In this document: one piece after another, positions 17,010 through 26,299 of the stretch | Layout: the number at the start of each line of letters is the position of its first letter | Numbering within the stretch: the stretch's first letter is position 1 | From: Gammaproteobacteria bacterium | Lineage (GTDB): Bacteria; Pseudomonadota; Gammaproteobacteria; Pseudomonadales; Cellvibrionaceae | DNA length: 64,000 bases | Reading direction: 5' to 3' | Assembly (NCBI GenBank): GCA_004172865.1 | Contig: SEBV01000008.1 | Coordinates: forward strand, 21,933 to 85,932 | The notes under the pieces: model-generated | What the model saw: only the letters and a program-made list of their open reading frames with translations | Database searches by the model: none | Told to the model about the DNA's origin: nothing | Translations under genes and position numbers: made by a program

Positions 17010-18995
17010 TTAGAACGAGTAAGACGCGCTCAAATAATAATTACGGCCCAACTCGTGGGTGGTGTAATTCTTATCCACATCATCCAAATGAATGTCTTCC
17101 ACGTTTTTCGCACCAAAACGCACGGTCAATGCATCGGTAGCGGCATAGGCGAAAGTCAGGTCAGTGCGGAAATAGGAATCGAGTGTCGGGAATGCTTGAA
17201 CCCAATCGGTACCGTTAAACACCCATGAAAAATACTGCATGCCGGCCAGATAATTTACGGTCAAATCAGTGCTGAACTTGGGCGTAATCTGCCAGTTAAG
17301 CGACAATGTTGCTTTGTCTTTCGGGCGATATTCCAACACAGTGGTTTGGCCGTCGATATTGGTGTACTCGGTATCCAGATAGGTGTAGTTACCCTTCAAG
17401 CTCACCGTAGAGCTGATCTTATAAGCTCCCTGAACTTCAATACCTTTGGTGGTCGCTTCGGCGATGTTAATCCACTTGGCGGAAATGGGGTCGTTGTTAA
17501 GATCGTAACCAATTTCACGTTCGATCAAATCAGAAATATCATTTTTAAACGCGGATACACTCAAATTCCAGCCTGGTCTTTTAAACTCAAACCCGCCTTC
17601 GTAGCTTGTACTAGATTCGGGTTTCAAGTCAGGGTTGCCTGCCAAATAGCATTTTCCGCCGCAACTAATTACGCTGTATTCCGAACTTAATTTGCTGCCA
17701 TCCGGAGCTTTAAACGCTTTATTAGCGCCACCCTTAAATGTTAAAGAATCGGTAGCTTGATAAACCAGATAAGCTTTTGGCGAAGTGTGGTCGCCGAACA
17801 CTTGGTGGTGATCCAGACGTGCACCCAGAGTTAAGCTGAGGCGTTTTGCCAGTGCGATTTCGTCTTGAGCAAATAGCGCAGTTTGGTCGGCGCTAAATTC
17901 TCCGCTTTGAAGGTAAGTCGCTGCATCTTTAATTTCCTGGTGACGATAATCCACACCAGCAATCAAGGAATTACTGCTGCCCAATTCAGTATTGAAATAA
18001 GCCTTCGCGTAGGTGTTTTCTTCCTTCAGGTTGCGGTTTTGCGGAGCGTTATAACGCGAGTTGAAATCATCAATATCGCTATTTTCCTGCTTGATGTAAG
18101 CAGTCGTCGTGCCCCAATCCCACTTGGCTGAATGGGTAACACCGAAATCAATACGAGTGATCTCTTGTTCGCGATAAGCAGGGTCGGTCGCATACAAGGC
18201 GAAGGGGCGTTTGTCGTTGTTGTAACCCAAATCAAAATCGACACTTTGGTTTTCTGAAGGTGTCCAGGTTAGTGTAGAAATCAGATTTTGTGCTTTTTTG
18301 TGTTCAAGCTCAGGAACTACATCGGCACCTTTTTTATCGCCGTACCAAGCGTCGTGTTCATATTGTTCGCCACTGATTGCGAGCTTAAACGAGTCGTTTA
18401 GTGCACCTGAAGTACTCAATCCAACGCGATACTGCGCGCCACCTTCACCCGATTCAATGCTGCGATATTCGCCGCTTACGGTAGTTTTCCAAGTCTCATC
18501 CGCTTTTTTGGTAATGATATTAATTACCCCGCCAATGGCGTCCGCACCATAAAGTGAAGACATTGGGCCACGCACAATTTCCACGCGCTCGATGCTGCCT
18601 AAGGGAATTGAGCTGTAATCGAAATCGCCACCTCGCCACAAAGCGCCAGACGATGAAACGCGTTTGCCGTTAACTAAAACCAAAGTGTATTGACCGCCCA
18701 AACCACGCAATTGCAACTCGTCGCGCCCATTGTTATCGCTGTAATTATTAACGCCTACAGATTCGCGCAGTAAATCGGGCAGGCTGTTGATGGAAGACTT
18801 GGCAATGTCTTCAGCGGTAATCACGCTGGTAAATGCGGGTGATGTGGTGCTGTTGTGACGGCCGAGTGTAGCGGTTACCACTATGTCGTCCGACAAGGGT
18901 TCAAGCTCTTCTGCGTTGGTATTTAAAGACAGGAAAATCGGTTGAATCGTAAGGCTGGCAACTGCTGTTGCCAGCAGTTTTTTGTTGAACAACAT
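17010..18995 (-). CDS. TonB-dependent receptor (CirA/FepA-like)
   Basis: 661-residue outer-membrane receptor. It has a signal peptide (KKLLATAVASLTIQPIFLSL), a TonB-box-like segment (DDIVVTATLGRH), the plug domain (LPDLLRESVGVNNY, LQLRGLGGQYTLVLVNGKRV, RVEIVRGPMSSLYGADAIGG, VINIITK) and a beta-barrel ending in YYLSASYSF with terminal Phe. The plug resembles colicin I/catecholate receptors and also cobalamin/BtuB-like receptors; the Fur box and PepSY/DUF3649/DUF3325 genes favour an iron chelate. It leads the minus-strand operon 17010 to about 13882 and shares its Fur box with a divergent receptor gene. Confidence 0.9.
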   Translation of the reverse strand: MLFNKKLLATAVASLTIQPIFLSLNTNAEELEPLSDDIVVTATLGRHNSTTSPAFTSVITAEDIAKSSINSLPDLLRESVGVNNYSDNNGRDELQLRGLGGQYTLVLVNGKRVSSSGALWRGGDFDYSSIPLGSIERVEIVRGPMSSLYGADAIGGVINIITKKADETWKTTVSGEYRSIESGEGGAQYRVGLSTSGALNDSFKLAISGEQYEHDAWYGDKKGADVVPELEHKKAQNLISTLTWTPSENQSVDFDLGYNNDKRPFALYATDPAYREQEITRIDFGVTHSAKWDWGTTTAYIKQENSDIDDFNSRYNAPQNRNLKEENTYAKAYFNTELGSSNSLIAGVDYRHQEIKDAATYLQSGEFSADQTALFAQDEIALAKRLSLTLGARLDHHQVFGDHTSPKAYLVYQATDSLTFKGGANKAFKAPDGSKLSSEYSVISCGGKCYLAGNPDLKPESSTSYEGGFEFKRPGWNLSVSAFKNDISDLIEREIGYDLNNDPISAKWINIAEATTKGIEVQGAYKISSTVSLKGNYTYLDTEYTNIDGQTTVLEYRPKDKATLSLNWQITPKFSTDLTVNYLAGMQYFSWVFNGTDWVQAFPTLDSYFRTDLTFAYAATDALTVRFGAKNVEDIHLDDVDKNYTTHELGRNYYLSASYSF

Positions 18996-19186
18996 GCTAA
19001 CGCTCCTAGTTAGAAAATCAGGTCAAATAAAAGTCATGGGTTAAAACGAGATAAAAACGATGATGAAATAATGGGTTGCTAGCGAATTTCGGTTTGAATA
19101 TCTCCCTGCTGCATGGCTTTAAACTCAAGCTCAAGCTGCGCCTTGTGTGAATTTTCGGGAGTTTAGTATAATTAAAATCAAATATA

Positions 19187-19205
19187 AATGATAATTGTTA
19201 TCATT
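19187..19205. promoter_or_regulatory. Fur box between divergent receptor genes
   Basis: 19-bp perfect inverted repeat AATGATAATTGTTATCATT (8-3-8). It sits 64 bp before the GTG start of the plus-strand receptor and 192 bp before the minus-strand one. An in-frame ATG inside the box (19188) is not a credible start. Confidence 0.92.
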
Positions 19206-19268
19206 GACGATAATTTTTTTTATCGTTATATTGGCGCCTTATTTAACTGCTACTGTCTGGAGCTACTT

Positions 19269-21389
19269 GTGTCATTTCCAAAACGTCCCTCATCAATTAC
19301 TTGCCATACCAAACTTGCGCTAGCCATTAGCCTGCTCAGTGCTAATGCCTTAGCACAAACGCAGACCCCTGGTTCGACGGCTGCTACTGATGTCGAAGAG
19401 GTTTATATCGTTGGTGTGCGCGAAAATCGTGTGAGTAAAGGTGCTACTGGCTTGTCTCTCGATGTTAAGGACACTCCGCAATCAATCAGTATTGTTGATC
19501 GCGAACTTATGGATAACTTTGGCACTAACAACCTGAATGATGCACTGAAGTTGGCGACGGGCATCACCGTAGAAGAGTGGGAAACTAACCGCACTAATTA
19601 CACCGCACGTGGTTTTGATATTAAAAATACCCAGGTTGATGGCGTCGGCATGCCTAATAACTGGGGTATCGTGACCAGCGTTATGGATTCTGCGGGCTAT
19701 GAAAAACTGGAAGTGATTCGTGGTGCGAATGGTTTATTGACGGGTGTGGGTAATGCTTCTGGCACCATCAACTACGTGCGCAAACGGCCAACCAATACTG
19801 CTCAGGGCGAGGTAACCCTTACACGTGGCTCTTTCGATAATTCACGTGCAGAAATCGACTACTCAACACCCTTTACCGATGACGCCAAGTGGGCGGGCAG
19901 GGTAGTTGCTGTGCGCGAGATGGAAGAGTCCTATCTGCGCGGTTTGAAAAACGATCACCAATATCTCTATGGCGTAATCGACGGTCAGTTAACCGAAAAT
20001 TCGACTCTTACGGTGGGTTATTCCTACCAAAATGCGAATACCACCGGCAACATGTGGGGCGCTTTAGTCCTTTCCTACAGCGATAAAACCCAAGCCGAAT
20101 TTGATCGCGGTGTGTCCCCAACTCAGGATTGGACGCATTGGGATACCAATAACACTACGGCATTTATTGAATACACCTACCACTTGTCACCCGACTGGGA
20201 GGCGAAACTAACGTATAACTATCGCAAGTCTGCTAACGACGATAAGTTGTTCTACGTATATTCGGGTGATACGGGCATCGACAAAGAAACAGGTTTGGGT
20301 CTTTACGGTTGGCCTGGCAAATTTATTGACGAAGAGCAGGCGCATTTGTTTGATGGCACTATCACAGGTGGTTTTGAGCTTTTCGGTTTGGCTCAAGAAG
20401 TCATCTTGGGGCTAAGTGCCGCGAAGAGCGACTTTGTTATGTATGAGCATCCTGCATCTTCAGGTTTTGGCGCATTACCGGCATTTCCCTACCCGGGTAA
20501 CGTTGTTCCCGAGCCAGAATGGGGTGAGAGAACATTGTCGGAAGACACTACGCAAGAGCTTGATCGTGCATACGGCGCACTCAGGTTAAGCGCCACCGAG
20601 AACTTGAAGGCGGTCCTGGGTTTCAACTACGCGCGTTATCACCGAGAAGGTAATAGCTCGGGAACCATTGTCGATCAAACTGAAGAAAAATTTAGCCCTT
20701 ATGCGGGCATTACCTACGACTTCAACAGCCATCTTTTGGGTTATGTCAGTTACTCCGATATTTATCAGCCGCAAGACTTTAAAGACATCAATAAAAATTA
20801 CCTCGACCCCGCCAAAGGCGTTAATTACGAAGTAGGTTTAAAGGCTGACTGGTTAGATAAGCGTTTGTTAACAACCCTGGCGGTATTCAAAGCGGATCAG
20901 AAAAACTTGGGAACTTACGCTGGCACATCGGATGATGCTCAATCTTATTATGTAGGCCAGGACGTAGATTCAAAAGGTATCGAAGCTGAAGTCACCGGGC
21001 GTTTGGGAGATCTCACCAGTATCGTGTTTGGCGTTACTAAGCTGACCTTGGAGGATCAGCAAGGCTTGGACACTTACATAGGCGTGCCGCGTAAAACGCT
21101 GAATTTGGCGATCAGCACCAAGCTTCCACAGTACACCGCAATAGCCTTTGGTATGAGCGGCAAATGGCAAAGCGACACCAAGTACTATGACGATGTTGTT
21201 GGCGTGACGCTGCGTCAGGACAGCTACGCAACCCTCAATTTATTCGCGAGCTGGGATATTAACGAGAATACGCAGTTAAAGCTCAATATCAATAATGTTA
21301 CCGATGAGAAATACCTGACATCTATGGTAAACCTTGGATATTACGCCGCGCCGCGCAATGTAAGCGCAGCACTTAAAATCAGTTTCTAA
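19269..21389 (+). CDS. TonB-dependent siderophore receptor (FhuE-like)
   Basis: 706 residues from the GTG at 19269, which has a GGAG site 6 nt upstream; the earlier ATG at 19188 falls inside the Fur box and gives a poor signal peptide. The signal peptide ends near SANALAQ. The TonB box and plug read VEEVYIVG, SLDVKDTPQSISIVDRELMD, YTARGFDI, YEKLEVIRGANGLLTGVG and INYVRKRP, the pattern of FhuE/FoxA-type hydroxamate receptors (coprogen, rhodotorulic acid, ferrioxamine). The barrel ends NVSAALKISF with terminal Phe. It is monocistronic as far as seen. Ligand type is inferred from family resemblance. Confidence 0.92.
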   Translation: MSFPKRPSSITCHTKLALAISLLSANALAQTQTPGSTAATDVEEVYIVGVRENRVSKGATGLSLDVKDTPQSISIVDRELMDNFGTNNLNDALKLATGITVEEWETNRTNYTARGFDIKNTQVDGVGMPNNWGIVTSVMDSAGYEKLEVIRGANGLLTGVGNASGTINYVRKRPTNTAQGEVTLTRGSFDNSRAEIDYSTPFTDDAKWAGRVVAVREMEESYLRGLKNDHQYLYGVIDGQLTENSTLTVGYSYQNANTTGNMWGALVLSYSDKTQAEFDRGVSPTQDWTHWDTNNTTAFIEYTYHLSPDWEAKLTYNYRKSANDDKLFYVYSGDTGIDKETGLGLYGWPGKFIDEEQAHLFDGTITGGFELFGLAQEVILGLSAAKSDFVMYEHPASSGFGALPAFPYPGNVVPEPEWGERTLSEDTTQELDRAYGALRLSATENLKAVLGFNYARYHREGNSSGTIVDQTEEKFSPYAGITYDFNSHLLGYVSYSDIYQPQDFKDINKNYLDPAKGVNYEVGLKADWLDKRLLTTLAVFKADQKNLGTYAGTSDDAQSYYVGQDVDSKGIEAEVTGRLGDLTSIVFGVTKLTLEDQQGLDTYIGVPRKTLNLAISTKLPQYTAIAFGMSGKWQSDTKYYDDVVGVTLRQDSYATLNLFASWDINENTQLKLNINNVTDEKYLTSMVNLGYYAAPRNVSAALKISF

Positions 21390-21913
21390 CGTCTTCATTA
21401 GCAAATGGAACTTGCGACACTTCAAGCCGCTTACGTTGTAGGGGGCTTTTTTTTAATTCCAGTCAAAACCATTTCAACCGCTAATAAAAAATATCTCTCT
21501 GATTGCCTTTCTTACATTTCTGCTCATGTGCGTATGTGCTTGCCAATCGCCAACGCCAACTGCTCAAAAACACTCGTTTTCAAGTAAAAGTCCTCAAAGT
21601 TTTAAGGCACCGCTGCATACAAAGCCGCAAGCGAAGCGATGCAACTGCTGAATTTCCAAAAATCATCTCTTATGTATCTCAATTTAATCATCTGCTTCAT
21701 CGAAACTAAAATAAGTTCCATTACAAATGATATTTATTCGCGTTTTAGTTGATAATGTTTCTTATTTGATATAAATTGCGACCAAGTCAAAGATGCTCCA
21801 GACGCCATGTGGGGCACCCCAATCCCGAACGGGATTTATTTTTACGTTTTGACAGTAATGATTATCAATAATCTATGAGAGTTAAAGCTCTCATTTTAAG
21901 AAAGGGCTGTGCT
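21390..21913. other. 524-bp intergenic region with hairpins and a Fur box
   Basis: No convincing gene. Just after the FhuE-like gene there is an imperfect stem (AAGCCGC...GGGGGCTT, about 21424-21447) followed by eight T, a plausible weak terminator. At 21810-21836 two adjacent short hairpins (TGGGGCACCCCA and AATCCCG/CGGGATT) are followed by TATTTTT, a terminator-like element upstream of the next receptor. A Fur-like site follows at 21854-21872. The stretch from about 21450 to 21800 shows nothing I can name; a small RNA there is possible but unsupported. Confidence 0.5.
21854..21872 (+). promoter_or_regulatory. Fur box upstream of the third receptor
   Basis: The site centres on TAATGATTATCAATA and matches about 13 of 19 bases of the Fur consensus, with the central TGATTATCA palindrome intact. 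A consensus -35 hexamer TTGACA (21849-21854) abuts it. Located 42 bp before the ATG at 21914. Confidence 0.75.
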
Positions 21914-24259
21914 ATGAGTAAAACCAAATCTCCTTTTATCGTTGCCAAGAAGCATAAAGTTGCGCAACAGCTAAAAGTATCGGCGTTATCGTCAATGATG
22001 TTGTTAGCAGCAAGCGGTGCTATGGCTGCAGAAGATGTTAAGAAAGACGAAAAGAAGGCCGAGCCAAACAGCAAGTTAAGCACCGTCAAAGTTAACGCAG
22101 ACGCTATCAGTTCAGACTTTAAAGCAGACAAAGTCAGCTCAGCAAAATTCACCCAGCCTTTGGTTGATACCCCACAAACTATCGTGGTTGTGAAGAAAGA
22201 ATTGTTCCAGCAACAAGCTGCTACTACCCTGAGTGAAGCATTGCGCAACACTCCCGGTATCACCATGTTGTTGGGTGAGAACGGCAACACTGCAACTGGC
22301 GACTCCATTTTTATGCGTGGTTTTGACACTCAGGGCAGTATTTTCGTAGACGGTATTCGCGACCTTGGTTCTATCTCTCGCGACACATTCAACACCGAAC
22401 AAGTTGAAATTGCCAAAGGCCCAGCCGGTGTAGATAACGGCCGTGGTGCAGCATCTGGCTATGTAAACATGAGCAGTAAAAAGGCAAATCTTGACGATGC
22501 AATCTCTGGCAACCTCAGCGGTGGCTCAGGTGATTACAAGCGCGGTACTTTGGATGTGAACAAAGCATTGAGCGAAACAATCGCTGTTCGCGTTAACTTG
22601 CTGAAGCAAGATGCTGGCGTTGCTGGTCGCGATAAAATCGAAAGCAATTATGAAGGCGTTGCTGGATCGCTCGGTTTGGGTTTGGGTACTGACACTCGCA
22701 TTCACTTGAACCTGTTAAGCGTTCAACAATCTGGTATTCCAGACGGCGGTATTCCAACTATCGGTCTTGATGGTTACTACAACGCTATTTTCGCTACTGG
22801 CGCACTTGCTGGTCAAAAACCCGCAGAGGTTGACACCTCAAATTTCTACGGTTCAACCTCTGACCACAACACCGTTAACGCGAATATGTTTACCGTATTG
22901 GTTGAGCATGATCTCACTGACGACATAACTATCCGCAATACCTCTCGCTATGGTCGTACCAAGCAAGATCAAGTATTGACTGGTGTTAACGGTGTAACTT
23001 TCGTAACTCCATCTAACCCTGATTCATGGACGGTTTCTCGTTCACGTCAAGGTAAAGACGTGCTTAACAAAATTTTGACCAACCAAACCAACCTGACAGC
23101 AACTTTTGATACTGGCAGCATTAAGCATGAAGTAAGTGGTGGCATTGAGTTTATCTACGAAAACCAACTGACTTACACTGTTGGTATTCCTACAGCTACT
23201 CCAGCGCTTACTCAGGTTGCAGCTAATTTGTACAACCCAAGCACCGGTGATGTATTCCAGTCAGTGGTACGCACTGGCAACCAAGCTGAAGGTGAAACAA
23301 CGACTTCTGCTGTGTACGCATCTGACACCATTAGCTTTAACGAGCATTGGGAACTCAATTTGGGCGTGCGCGGCGAAAATTATCATACCCGTTATGACAC
23401 CATCACTCGTCAAACCGCAGTGACTGCACCGGCTGTGCAAACTATTCCTGTAGGCACTTTAGTCGGTGCTGGTTTAGACGCTGATGATCAATTGGTTAGC
23501 TGGAAAGTAGGCGGCGTATATAAGCCAACCGAAAACGGTTCTATTTATGTTTCATACGCAACATCACAGTTGCCGCCAGGCGGTTCTAACTTCTCGTTGA
23601 GCACTACTGCTACCAATGCCAACAACCCAAATGTTGAGCCGCAAAAAGGCACCAATGAAGAAATCGGTACCAAGTGGAATGTATTCGGCGATAAGTTAGC
23701 CTTGACTGCTGCCGTTTTCCGCAGCACCAACGATAACGAATTCGTATCCAATGCTGATGGCACAACAACTGCTGTGGGTGAACGTCGCGTGCAAGGTGTT
23801 GAATTGGGGGCGTCTGGTATTGTTGTGCAAAACTGGCAGTTGAATGCTGGTTTGGCTTACATGGAACCAGAAATTACACGCGGCAATAACGCCAGTGTTG
23901 CAGCAAGTACTGAAGGCGGCACCATTCAGTGGTCACCGAAACTGACTTTCACTTTATGGAACAGCTACACCTTTAAAAATGGTTTAGTGATTGGCGGTGG
24001 CGCTCGCTACGTAGATTCGGTTGCAAGTACCAGTTTGACCAGTGCCGCAGCGCTTGCAACTCGTTCAATGGTTGAAGTTCCTGATTACTGGGTGTTCGAT
24101 GCTATGGCATCTTATCCAGTGAGCAAAAACATCAACTTGCAATTGAACATCTTTAACTTGGCAGATGAAAAATACATTGCCAGCTTGAACAGTGGTGTAT
24201 CACGTTACTATCCAGCTGTTGAGCGTTCAGCACGTTTAGGCGTTAACTTCACGTTCTAA
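21914..24259 (+). CDS. TonB-dependent siderophore receptor (Fiu-like)
   Basis: 781 residues from the ATG at 21914 (an ATG at 21875 would add a cationic tail and lies next to the Fur site). Long signal peptide ending ASGAMAA. A charged linker precedes the plug (FTQPLVDTPQTIVVVKKELF, LSEALRNTPGITMLLGENGN, FMRGFDTQGSIFVDGIRDLG, EIAKGPAGVDNGRGAASGYV), which is the Fiu/PiuA catecholate receptor pattern. The barrel ends ERSARLGVNFTF. The downstream piuC/PepSY/DUF2271/DUF4198 genes are the standard companions of this receptor family, and a terminator lies between. Likely ligands: monomeric catechols or catecholate siderophores. Confidence 0.94.
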   Translation: MSKTKSPFIVAKKHKVAQQLKVSALSSMMLLAASGAMAAEDVKKDEKKAEPNSKLSTVKVNADAISSDFKADKVSSAKFTQPLVDTPQTIVVVKKELFQQQAATTLSEALRNTPGITMLLGENGNTATGDSIFMRGFDTQGSIFVDGIRDLGSISRDTFNTEQVEIAKGPAGVDNGRGAASGYVNMSSKKANLDDAISGNLSGGSGDYKRGTLDVNKALSETIAVRVNLLKQDAGVAGRDKIESNYEGVAGSLGLGLGTDTRIHLNLLSVQQSGIPDGGIPTIGLDGYYNAIFATGALAGQKPAEVDTSNFYGSTSDHNTVNANMFTVLVEHDLTDDITIRNTSRYGRTKQDQVLTGVNGVTFVTPSNPDSWTVSRSRQGKDVLNKILTNQTNLTATFDTGSIKHEVSGGIEFIYENQLTYTVGIPTATPALTQVAANLYNPSTGDVFQSVVRTGNQAEGETTTSAVYASDTISFNEHWELNLGVRGENYHTRYDTITRQTAVTAPAVQTIPVGTLVGAGLDADDQLVSWKVGGVYKPTENGSIYVSYATSQLPPGGSNFSLSTTATNANNPNVEPQKGTNEEIGTKWNVFGDKLALTAAVFRSTNDNEFVSNADGTTTAVGERRVQGVELGASGIVVQNWQLNAGLAYMEPEITRGNNASVAASTEGGTIQWSPKLTFTLWNSYTFKNGLVIGGGARYVDSVASTSLTSAAALATRSMVEVPDYWVFDAMASYPVSKNINLQLNIFNLADEKYIASLNSGVSRYYPAVERSARLGVNFTF

Positions 24260-24310
24260 TAAAAGTTGTAGATTCGCGTGGTAAAAATTTACTATGCGAT
24301 TCCAATAATA

Positions 24311-24342
24311 AAAAGCCAGTTATCTTTCGGTAACTGGCTTTT
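24311..24342 (+). terminator. Terminator between receptor and piuC
   Basis: Perfect 12-bp arms AAAAGCCAGTTA and TAACTGGCTTTT with an 8-nt loop. The T-run is short, so partial read-through into piuC is likely; no separate promoter is obvious in the 25 bp before piuC. Confidence 0.82.
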
Positions 24343-24367
24343 GCCGATTTTAAAAGTTGTAAAAATT

Positions 24368-25048
24368 ATGTTAATTCATATTCCTGAAGTGCTCACTAAA
24401 CAACAAGTTGCCAGTTTTCGTGCGCAGCTCGATCAAGCCGATTGGGTTGATGGAAAAGCAACGGTAGGAGTGCAGGGCGCACGCGTAAAACAAAATCGTC
24501 AACTTGCAATTGACAGCCCACTTGCGCGAACACTCGGTGAAATTATTCTAAAAGCGCTCTACAGCAATCCATTATTTATGGCTGCTGCATTGCCATTACG
24601 AACTGTGCCACCGCTATTTAATTCTTATGAAGGTGGTGAGCATTATGGTTTGCATGTCGATGGCGCAATTCGTTTAATGCCCGGCAGTAATTTAAGTTTA
24701 CGTACCGATGTTTCATCAACACTTTTTTTAAGTGAACCCGATGAATACGAAGGCGGCGAATTAGTTGTGCAAGACACTTACGGCAGCCACGAAGTGAAAT
24801 TACCCGCGGGCGATTTGGTGTTGTATGCATCCACCAGTTTGCACAAAGTTGAACCTGTTACGCGCGGTGCGCGCGTGTGCAGTTTTTTTTGGACTCAAAG
24901 CATGGTGCGTTCAGATTCTCAACGCAATATGTTGTACGAGTTAGACGCTAATATTCAGGCTTTGCGCGCAAAAATAGGCGACTGCGAAGAAGTAGTCAGT
25001 TTAACGGGTCACTATCACAATTTATTGCGTCAATGGGGCGATGTGTGA
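24368..25048 (+). CDS. piuC: PiuC/YbiX Fe(II)- and 2-oxoglutarate-dependent hydroxylase
   Basis: 226 residues from the ATG at 24368 (the frame extends upstream through the terminator, which cannot be coding). PKHD-type hydroxylase family. The iron triad is visible as HVD ([10 protein letters not shown]) and the distal His in [15 protein letters not shown], with the 2-oxoglutarate Arg in the same segment. Further family landmarks: [28 protein letters not shown] and [11 protein letters not shown]. It is found with Fiu/PiuA receptors and is thought to modify the imported chelate or a related substrate; the substrate is not established. Probable co-transcription with the next three genes. Confidence 0.95.
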   Translation: MLIHIPEVLTKQQVASFRAQLDQADWVDGKATVGVQGARVKQNRQLAIDSPLARTLGEIILKALYSNPLFMAAALPLRTVPPLFNSYEGGEHYGLHVDGAIRLMPGSNLSLRTDVSSTLFLSEPDEYEGGELVVQDTYGSHEVKLPAGDLVLYASTSLHKVEPVTRGARVCSFFWTQSMVRSDSQRNMLYELDANIQALRAKIGDCEEVVSLTGHYHNLLRQWGDV

Positions 25049-25737
25049 ATTCTCAAAACGATATTGATCAACACAGCGTTGCTCAAAAAAAAATTAACAA
25101 AAAGAAAGTTGTGAAAAATAAATCCGGTAAAGGTTTTACAATAAATTTAATGACCATTCGTAAATGGCATTGGATGAGTTCAGCAATTTGTTTTGTTTGT
25201 ATGCTTTTATTTTCTGTTACCGGTATTACCTTGAATCACGCGGGTAGTATTGAATCATCACCGAAAACAATTCATGTGGAGGGTGTAATTCCAGAAAATA
25301 TTCGCGCGGGAATTTTTATTCCCAAAGAACAAAAAAATATGGAAGTTCCCGAATCAATCTTGCACTGGTTGAGCGATACTCATAAATTAAAGTTCTCTCG
25401 TACACAAGCAGAAATAAATGATACGGAATTATATCTCGCGCTACCTCGTCCCGGTGGCGATGCCTGGTTAAGTCTGGATTCTGAAACCGGAAAATTTGAA
25501 TACGAATCTACCAGCCGCGGCTGGATCTCTTACGCTAATGATTTGCACAAAGGTAGAAATACCGGCATGGCGTGGATTTATTTCATGGACGTATTCGCAC
25601 TCGCATGCATTATTTTTTCGGTTACCGGTTTTTTATTATTGCAACGCTATGCAGATACACGTTCACAAACTTGGCCTTTATTAATTGCCGGTTTGGTAGT
25701 ACCCATTTTATTTATGTTATTTTTAATTCATTCATGA
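25033..25737 (+). CDS. PepSY-domain inner-membrane protein
   Basis: 234 residues. The ATG at 25033 lies inside the piuC 3' end; a GTG at 25045 overlapping the piuC stop (GTGTGA) would give 230 residues and is equally plausible. After a Lys-rich N-terminus come a helix ([20 protein letters not shown]), a small periplasmic PepSY-like domain ([40 protein letters not shown]) and two C-terminal helices. Histidines in RKWHWMSS and NDLHKGRN could bind heme. In the DUF2271/DUF4198 operon it is the likely membrane electron-transfer component for reduction of imported ferric chelate. Confidence 0.85.
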   Translation: MGRCVNSQNDIDQHSVAQKKINKKKVVKNKSGKGFTINLMTIRKWHWMSSAICFVCMLLFSVTGITLNHAGSIESSPKTIHVEGVIPENIRAGIFIPKEQKNMEVPESILHWLSDTHKLKFSRTQAEINDTELYLALPRPGGDAWLSLDSETGKFEYESTSRGWISYANDLHKGRNTGMAWIYFMDVFALACIIFSVTGFLLLQRYADTRSQTWPLLIAGLVVPILFMLFLIHS

Positions 25738-25744
25738 GGCTGTT

Positions 25745-26281
25745 ATGTTAAAAAAAATGCTGATTAAACAAAGCTTATTTGTAGGCGCATTAGTGGCCTC
25801 TGGTTTCGCAAGTGCTGCGGGTTTAAATATTTCTGTAGAAGTACCTAAGTTAAATGTAGCGGAATATCACACGCCTTATGCTGCAGTATGGTTGGAATCT
25901 ACCGAAGAAGGTGACAAAAAAACGGTTAAAACTTTATCGGTATGGTATGCGGATAAAAAGCGCGAAGGCGGCGGTGAAAAATGGCTGAAGGATTTACGTC
26001 AATGGTGGCGTCGCGATGGACGCACATTAACCTTTCCCGTTGACGGCGTTTCCGGTGCAACAAAATTATCGGGTGTGCATCAATTAAGTTATACGCAAGG
26101 CACAGCTCCGCTCGGCAATTTGCCTAAAGGAAATTACACACTTTTTGTAGAGTTAGCACGTGAAGGCGGTGGCCGCGAAGTTGTAAAAGTGCCTTTCACC
26201 TGGCCGGTTGAAAAAACTACCTCACTCTCGGCGAGTGGTACAGCAGAAGTTGGTGCTGTAACTCTTGAACTCAATCCATAA
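25745..26281 (+). CDS. DUF2271 periplasmic protein
   Basis: 178 residues with a signal peptide (SLFVGALVASGFASAAG). The mature domain has the DUF2271 pattern: PYAAVWLES, VKTLSVWYADKKREGG, KWLKDLRQWWRR, DGVSGATKLSG, and a PKGNYTLFVELAREGG strand. The WYAD/DGxSGAT segments resemble flavin-linked periplasmic redox proteins (FMN-binding-like), so a link with the PepSY partner is plausible, but function is not established. It is 7 bp after the PepSY gene and 18 bp before the DUF4198 gene. Confidence 0.85.
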   Translation: MLKKMLIKQSLFVGALVASGFASAAGLNISVEVPKLNVAEYHTPYAAVWLESTEEGDKKTVKTLSVWYADKKREGGGEKWLKDLRQWWRRDGRTLTFPVDGVSGATKLSGVHQLSYTQGTAPLGNLPKGNYTLFVELAREGGGREVVKVPFTWPVEKTTSLSASGTAEVGAVTLELNP

Positions 26282-26299
26282 CAGCCAGGAAAAATAATT

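Noticed and set aside
19188..19268. Upstream ATG extension of the FhuE-like receptor
   Set aside because: The ATG is inside the Fur palindrome and the extension lacks a normal signal-peptide layout; the GTG at 19269 has a GGAG site.
21450..21800. Small RNA between two receptor genes
   Set aside because: The position beside a Fur box invites a PrrF/RyhB-like guess, but there is no promoter-hairpin-terminator arrangement that I can defend.
24278..24367. N-terminal extension of PiuC
   Set aside because: The frame passes through a perfect terminator hairpin; PiuC proteins begin with the [13 protein letters not shown] segment.
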